Source of the DNA: Robertkochia flava
GTDB lineage: Bacteria; Bacteroidota; Bacteroidia; Flavobacteriales; Flavobacteriaceae
NCBI RefSeq assembly: GCF_020166515.1
Contig: NZ_JAINZT010000002.1
Coordinates: 434,001-498,000 of the forward strand
DNA: 64,000 nucleotides
Reading direction: 5' to 3'
In this document: positions 60,007 to 64,000 of the stretch, in pieces
Layout: every line of letters begins with the position of its first letter
Position numbering within the stretch: position 1 is the first letter of the stretch
The notes under the pieces: generated by a model
Database searches by the model: none
Told to the model about the DNA's origin: nothing
Seen by the model: the letters and a program-made list of their open reading frames with translations, nothing else
Translations under genes and position numbers: made by a program

Positions 60007-60870
60007 TTAAGGTACTTTATGACCCTGGCTCGCTACCTGAATAGCAAACCAGTCTTGCAATTCCAGGTCGATATTTGTAGCCTTCAGGGCATTTGAAATT
60101 CTTTCAGGGTTGGTGGTTCCGATAACCGGAATGATCCCGGCCGGATGTTTCATGATCCAGGCCAGTAATAGCTGATCTGCGGTGGCCTTGTATTTTTCAA
60201 TGAGTTCGAACATCAGGGTTCTGATGCGTTGTGTCTGAGGCGTATCTTCCCGGAAAACACTTCCAAGCGGACTCCAGGCCATGGGTTGGATGCCATGAAG
60301 GATCATATGGTCCAGGTCTCCATTGAGCATGCTTTCAAAATGCGTGGCAGAGAACTGTATCTGGTTGGCGGCCAGGGGAATTTTAGAACGGATGAGGTCG
60401 GTTTGGGAAGGTGTGAAGTTGGAAACCCCCAGGGATTTGATCTTTCCCTCTTTTTTCAATCGCTCGGCTGCGGCGGCGATGGCTCCCGGCTCCATCAGCG
60501 GGCTCGGTCTGTGCAAGAGGAACAGGTCAAGATAATCGGTGCCCAGGTTCTTCAGGCTTTGCTCTGCACTCCAGACGATATAGTCTTCAGACAGGTCGTA
60601 GTGTTTGATCCGGTTATCCCGTGTATCGGCCATATACTGGATCCCGCATTTACTGATAAGCTGTATGTCTTCTCTCTTGACCGGACTCTTCTTCAGCGCC
60701 TTTCCGAAATCGGCCTCTGTGGTATACCCTCCATAGATGTCAGCGTGATCGAAGGTGGTGATCCCTTTTTCAACACAATAATTGATCAGATGGGTCATCT
60801 GGGCTGTACTGAGGTTTTTTCCCCAGCTTCCCCATGTCATGGTTCCGGCTATGATTTTTGAAAATGTCAT
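60007..60870 (-). CDS. Aldo/keto reductase
   Basis: 287 residues from the ATG at 60870 (MTFSKIIAGTMTWGSWGKNL); the eight extra residues of the longer frame look non-coding. TIM-barrel AKR with the tetrad in TTFDHADIYGGY (Asp, Tyr), LISKCGI (Lys) and LLHRPSPLMEP (His). NADPH binding near IIPVIGTTNPERISNAL. Resembles YdhF-type oxidoreductases; the substrate is unknown. Confidence 0.9.
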   Translation of the reverse strand: MTFSKIIAGTMTWGSWGKNLSTAQMTHLINYCVEKGITTFDHADIYGGYTTEADFGKALKKSPVKREDIQLISKCGIQYMADTRDNRIKHYDLSEDYIVWSAEQSLKNLGTDYLDLFLLHRPSPLMEPGAIAAAAERLKKEGKIKSLGVSNFTPSQTDLIRSKIPLAANQIQFSATHFESMLNGDLDHMILHGIQPMAWSPLGSVFREDTPQTQRIRTLMFELIEKYKATADQLLLAWIMKHPAGIIPVIGTTNPERISNALKATNIDLELQDWFAIQVASQGHKVP

Positions 60871-60953
60871 CTTTTTTCTGTTTATGGATAGCAATTTAAA
60901 GAATACACGGCTAAACTTTGGTGTTTTGAGATAAAACTACAGGAATTTCAATT

Positions 60954-60984
60954 TTTGAAATTTGCCAGGTTTGGTTTAGTTTTG
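60954..60984 (+). promoter_or_regulatory. Near-perfect promoter of the DUF4382 gene with structured leader
   Basis: TTTG (60954-60957) and TAGTTTTG (60977-60984) with exactly 19 bases between, the ideal Bacteroidota promoter. The predicted leader is about 140 bases; it has an outer stem GGATCT/AGATCC (61007-61012 with 61064-61069) and an inner TGCCT/AGGCA (61033-61037 with 61053-61057), followed by a T-rich stretch. Confidence 0.65.
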
Positions 60985-61131
60985 AACCCCTGTATTCCAA
61001 TTTATAGGATCTCAACTTTACCTCTTCAATAATGCCTGCTTCTTGTTTTTAAAGGCAATAAAAAGATCCGTTTTCCGTTTTTCAACGTACATAGAATGAA
61101 AGCCTTAAAACTTAATTAAATACTGAATGTT

Positions 61132-62211
61132 ATGCTAAACAAATTCTTACTCAACGTATTAGCGATTATTTCCGTGACTACCGCACTGGTAGGTTGCAGT
61201 GATAACGATGATACTAAACTATCTCAAAATGCCCGGCTTACGGTACGTCTTACCGATGCTCCTGGCGATTATGAAGCTGTAAACATCGATGTGCAGGGCG
61301 TAATGGTCAACGCGTCTGATGATCCGGAGTCCGGCTGGGAGGAAATGCAGGACGTGAACACCGGGATCTACGACCTTCTGGAGTTAACCGGAGGTCTTAA
61401 TGTTTTACTTGCCGACAACCAGTGGCCTGCCGGTGAACTAAAACAGATACGTCTGGTACTGGGTGAAAACAACACCGTGGTGGTAGACGGAAACGAAATG
61501 CCTTTGGAGACCCCCAGTGCCATGCAAAGCGGACTGAAGGTTAAGGTTAATGAAACCCTCGAAGCCGGCTATACGTATGATATCATCCTGGATTTTGATG
61601 TGGATGCTTCTATCGTGGAGGCCGGGAATTCAGGAAATAAGAATCTCAAGCCTGTGATTCGAGCCAGTTCTGTAGCTACCTCCGGGATCATTTCCGGTAG
61701 TGTGGAACCTTCAGGATTCCAGACTAAAGTGAGTGTCATGGTTGGTGAGGAAGAAGTTAGTGCTTACACCGATGAAACCGGTAATTTTATGCTCTACGGA
61801 GTGCCCGCCGGAACCTATGATGTTTTGGTGACGCCGGATCCTGAGGTCCGTTACGGCAGTGCCACCATAGAAGGGGTTACTGTTGTAAACGGTGAAACCA
61901 CCCAGCTGGATCCTGTGGTTCTTGTAATGCTTGAGAATGTTGGGGATGTTACCGGTACTGTGAGCAATGAGGGACTTTCTTTTTCCGCTACAACAGTAGT
62001 AACTGTTGAAGGAGTAGAGAATAGTGTCGAGGCGGTTTACGGTGCGGAAGGACAATTTACTTTCTACAATTTACCGGCTACAGGAGAAGGTGAGTCTTAT
62101 ACCATTACCGTGGCAGCAGAAGGATATCAGTCTGTAGAGGTTACCGGGGTTACCGTAGCTGATAATGAGCTGACTACCCTGGAGGCTCCGATCGAGTTAA
62201 TGGTAGAGTAA
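61132..62211 (+). CDS. DUF4382 lipoprotein with carboxypeptidase-like repeats
   Basis: 359 residues; lipoprotein signal (VTTALVGCSDNDD, Cys22). DUF4382 about 35-175: ARLTVRLTDAPGDYEAVNID and DNQWPAGELKQIRLVLGENN. Two carboxypeptidase-regulatory-like (Ig-type) domains follow: GIISGSVEPSGFQTKVSVMV ... GVPAGTYDVLVTPDPE, and DVTGTVSNEGLSFSATTVV ... LPATGEGESYTITVAAEGY. Surface-exposed lipoprotein, function unknown. Monocistronic, ends at a terminator. Confidence 0.88.
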   Translation: MLNKFLLNVLAIISVTTALVGCSDNDDTKLSQNARLTVRLTDAPGDYEAVNIDVQGVMVNASDDPESGWEEMQDVNTGIYDLLELTGGLNVLLADNQWPAGELKQIRLVLGENNTVVVDGNEMPLETPSAMQSGLKVKVNETLEAGYTYDIILDFDVDASIVEAGNSGNKNLKPVIRASSVATSGIISGSVEPSGFQTKVSVMVGEEEVSAYTDETGNFMLYGVPAGTYDVLVTPDPEVRYGSATIEGVTVVNGETTQLDPVVLVMLENVGDVTGTVSNEGLSFSATTVVTVEGVENSVEAVYGAEGQFTFYNLPATGEGESYTITVAAEGYQSVEVTGVTVADNELTTLEAPIELMVE

Positions 62212-62236
62212 AGTTAAAATCTGCTAAAGAAATATT

Positions 62237-62267
62237 AAGAGTGGTCTCTGCAGGGATCACTCTTTTT
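62237..62267 (+). terminator. Terminator of the DUF4382 gene
   Basis: AAGAGTGGTC pairs with GATCACTCTT (one G-T pair), then T5. Confidence 0.85.
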
Positions 62268-62364
62268 ATTTTTAACCTAACCTTAACAACATACTCTCAT
62301 ATTAATTTTCAATTTGCGTGCTACCGCGAGTCGTCTTATATTCAAACTGCTAAAAAACTATTAT

Positions 62365-63366
62365 ATGGAGCAAGAAAGTACTATTGATATTAGTCAGATC
62401 AATGAAAAAATTGCCACAGAGAGTGCTTTTGTCGATATTTTAACCAAGGAAATGACCAAGGTTATCGTGGGTCAGAAACATATGGTAGAGCGTTTGCTGA
62501 TCGGTTTGTTAGGTCAGGGACATATTCTGTTAGAGGGGGTGCCGGGCCTGGCAAAAACCCTGGCGATAAATACCCTGTCCAGTGCGGTTCATGGTAGTTT
62601 CAGCAGGATACAGTTTACTCCGGATTTGTTGCCGGCCGACGTTATCGGAACGCTGATCTACAATATCAAAGAGAATGACTTTTCCATAAAAAAGGGGCCA
62701 ATATTCGCGAATTTTGTTTTAGCAGATGAGATCAACAGGGCCCCCGCTAAAGTGCAGTCGGCATTGCTTGAGGCGATGCAGGAAAGGCAGGTGACCATCG
62801 GGGATGAAACGTTTCCCCTGGACCGCCCCTTCCTGGTAATGGCCACCCAGAACCCTGTAGAGCAGGAAGGTACGTATCCGTTGCCGGAAGCCCAGGTAGA
62901 CCGATTCATGCTGAAAACGGTAATTGACTATCCTAAAATCGATGAGGAACAGCTCATTATACGCGCTAACCTGCGGGGCGGGTTTGCAGAGGTTAAGCCG
63001 GTGGTAACTCTGGAACAGATCCTCAGGGCTCAGCAAGCCGTTCGTGAGGTGTATATGGATGAAAAGATCGAGAAGTATATCCTGGATATTATTTTTGCCA
63101 CCCGTTACCCTGAAAAGTACGGTTTGTCGGAGATAAAGCCGCTCATCAGTTACGGTGCTTCTCCAAGGGGAAGCATCAACCTGGCCACTGCAGCCAAATG
63201 TTATGCCTTTATCAAGCGACGTGGATACGTGGTGCCTGAGGATGTCCGTGCGGTTGTTATGGATGTATTGCGACACAGAGTTGGGATAACCTATGAGGCC
63301 GAGGCCGAGAACATCAGTTCTGAAGACCTTATACATAAGGTGGTTAATGCGATTGAGGTGCCCTAA
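62365..63366 (+). CDS. MoxR-family AAA+ ATPase
   Basis: 333 residues from the ATG at 62365 (MEQESTIDISQINEKIATES); the longer TTG frame is rejected. Walker A GVPGLAKT in HILLEGVPGLAKTLAI, Walker B FVLADEINRAPAK, sensor 1 MATQNPVEQEGTYPLPEAQ VDRF and sensor 2 in YGASPRGSINLATAAKCYAF. MoxR proteins act as chaperones for VWA-domain partners; the next gene encodes a DUF58 VWA-like protein, the standard partner in Bat (aerotolerance) operons. Confidence 0.95.
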   Translation: MEQESTIDISQINEKIATESAFVDILTKEMTKVIVGQKHMVERLLIGLLGQGHILLEGVPGLAKTLAINTLSSAVHGSFSRIQFTPDLLPADVIGTLIYNIKENDFSIKKGPIFANFVLADEINRAPAKVQSALLEAMQERQVTIGDETFPLDRPFLVMATQNPVEQEGTYPLPEAQVDRFMLKTVIDYPKIDEEQLIIRANLRGGFAEVKPVVTLEQILRAQQAVREVYMDEKIEKYILDIIFATRYPEKYGLSEIKPLISYGASPRGSINLATAAKCYAFIKRRGYVVPEDVRAVVMDVLRHRVGITYEAEAENISSEDLIHKVVNAIEVP

Positions 63367-63426
63367 ACTATTGCGATAGTTCCGGTAGAATGGTTATAAC
63401 CTTAGCTTCAAGACTGAACCCTAAAA

Positions 63427-64000
63427 ATGGATACCAAAGAAATACTCAAAAAAGTAAGGAAGATTGAAATCAAAACCCGAAGACTCAGTGATCATGTTTT
63501 CGGGGGAGAATATCATTCCACCTTTAAAGGTCGGGGGATGACCTTTAGCGAGGTAAGGCAGTATCAGTTCGGGGATGATGTGCGGAGCATAGACTGGAAT
63601 GTAACTGCCCGTTACAATGAACCTTTTGTCAAGGTTTTTGAGGAAGAACGTGAATTGACGATGATGTTAATGGTTGACGTCAGCGGATCTGAGATGTTTG
63701 GTACCAGCAGCCAGTTTAAGAAGGAAGTGATCACGGAAATTGCAGCAACCCTTGCTTTTTCTGCCCTTCAGAACAATGATAAGATAGGCCTGGTGTTGTT
63801 TTCTGACCAGGTGGAACTTTACATACCTCCGAAAAAAGGGAGGTTTCACGTATTGCGTATTATCAGGGAACTGATCGAATTTACTCCCGGAAGCAAGGCC
63901 ACCAACCTGGATCGTGCCCTGCAATTCCTTTCGAGTGTAACCAAGAAAAAGGCGATAGTGTTTATACTCTCTGATTTTATTACGGACGGATATGAACACA
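63427..64000 (+). CDS. DUF58 protein, truncated by the window edge
   Basis: Open from the ATG at 63427 to the edge (191 residues visible). MDTKEILKKVRKIEIKTRRL, GRGMTFSEVRQYQFGDDVRS IDWNVTARYNEPFVKVFEEE is the DUF58 block; MVDVSGSEMFG is a MIDAS-like VWA metal site. It lies 60 bases after moxR. In Bacteroidota these two genes begin the batA-batE cluster; the remainder is outside. Confidence 0.9.
   Translation, partial: MDTKEILKKVRKIEIKTRRLSDHVFGGEYHSTFKGRGMTFSEVRQYQFGDDVRSIDWNVTARYNEPFVKVFEEERELTMMLMVDVSGSEMFGTSSQFKKEVITEIAATLAFSALQNNDKIGLVLFSDQVELYIPPKKGRFHVLRIIRELIEFTPGSKATNLDRALQFLSSVTKKKAIVFILSDFITDGYEH

Noticed and set aside
1-64000. CRISPR arrays, tRNA or rRNA genes, insertion sequences, phage genes
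   Set aside because: None seen by reading both strands; no spaced identical repeats beyond the short regulatory ones listed, no cloverleaf T-loop pattern outside genes, no transposase-like protein.

Overview
The window is a 64 kb piece of a chromosome from a member of the Bacteroidota, most likely a marine-type Flavobacteriaceae. The evidence is Bacteroidota-style promoter elements (TAnnTTTG, with TTTG 19-22 bases upstream in the best cases), a SusC/SusD pair, Bacteroidota-typical families (DUF3078, DUF3109, DUF6503-like, MORN-repeat secreted proteins, PiT transporters with a PhoU-like tail), HemJ as protoporphyrinogen oxidase, and many lipoproteins. I cannot name the genus. I saw no rRNA, tRNA, CRISPR array, insertion sequence, integrase or phage gene. 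The content is compact core metabolism rather than a mobile island.

Layout. 1-4.8 kb (minus): a tightly overlapping heme operon hemA-hemC-hemD-hemE-(DUF6973-like)-hemF; hemF runs off the left edge. 5.0-15.2 kb (plus): an AraC/PchR-like regulator, a ThuA-like lipoprotein, hemH, a MATE transporter, a large Asp-box/VPS10-like secreted protein, hemJ, an orphan NtrY-like histidine kinase and an enoyl-CoA hydratase. With hemA, C, D, E, F, H and J, all but two steps from glutamyl-tRNA to protoheme are encoded here (hemL and hemB are not). 15.3-17.7 kb (minus): HD hydrolase, acyltransferase, LMW-phosphatase-like protein and bacilliredoxin. 18-22 kb (plus): DnaJ/TerB co-chaperone, HupE/UreJ-like protein, dCMP deaminase and S41 protease. 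22-29 kb: small membrane and redox proteins, DUF3109, two lipoproteins, then a porin-PiT phosphate uptake operon behind a Pho-box-like repeat. 29.5-38.5 kb: dgt, DUF3078-dxs, tadA, csp, a ClC chloride transporter and aspS. 38.7-43 kb: an isolated SusC/SusD pair. 43.2-45.8 kb: MORN protein, then yicC-gmk-nadD. 46.4-50.5 kb: gpsA facing glpK-glpD. 50.6-64 kb: isoaspartyl peptidase, CAP lipoprotein, 3-hydroxyanthranilate dioxygenase, an ALDH7-type dehydrogenase, a double-OmpA protein, metallophosphatase, PfkB kinase, AlbA_2 protein, SDR and AKR enzymes, a DUF4382 lipoprotein, and MoxR plus a DUF58 protein cut by the right edge (the start of a Bat-type operon).

The most interesting signals are non-coding. 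(1) Two abutting 21-bp direct repeats sit between hemA and the AraC-family gene, placed as an activator site for the heme operon. (2) Three 7-mers on an 11-bp period lie upstream of the porin-PiT operon. (3) A 530-bp gene-free stretch (45830-46360) has a strong minus-strand terminator and a long stem-loop, which looks like a small RNA gene. (4) Three genes (dxs, tadA, DUF3109) have a consensus -7 element only 4-5 bases before the start codon, suggesting leaderless mRNAs. I found no clear evidence for a wholly new multi-gene system; several poorly described proteins are listed as leads.
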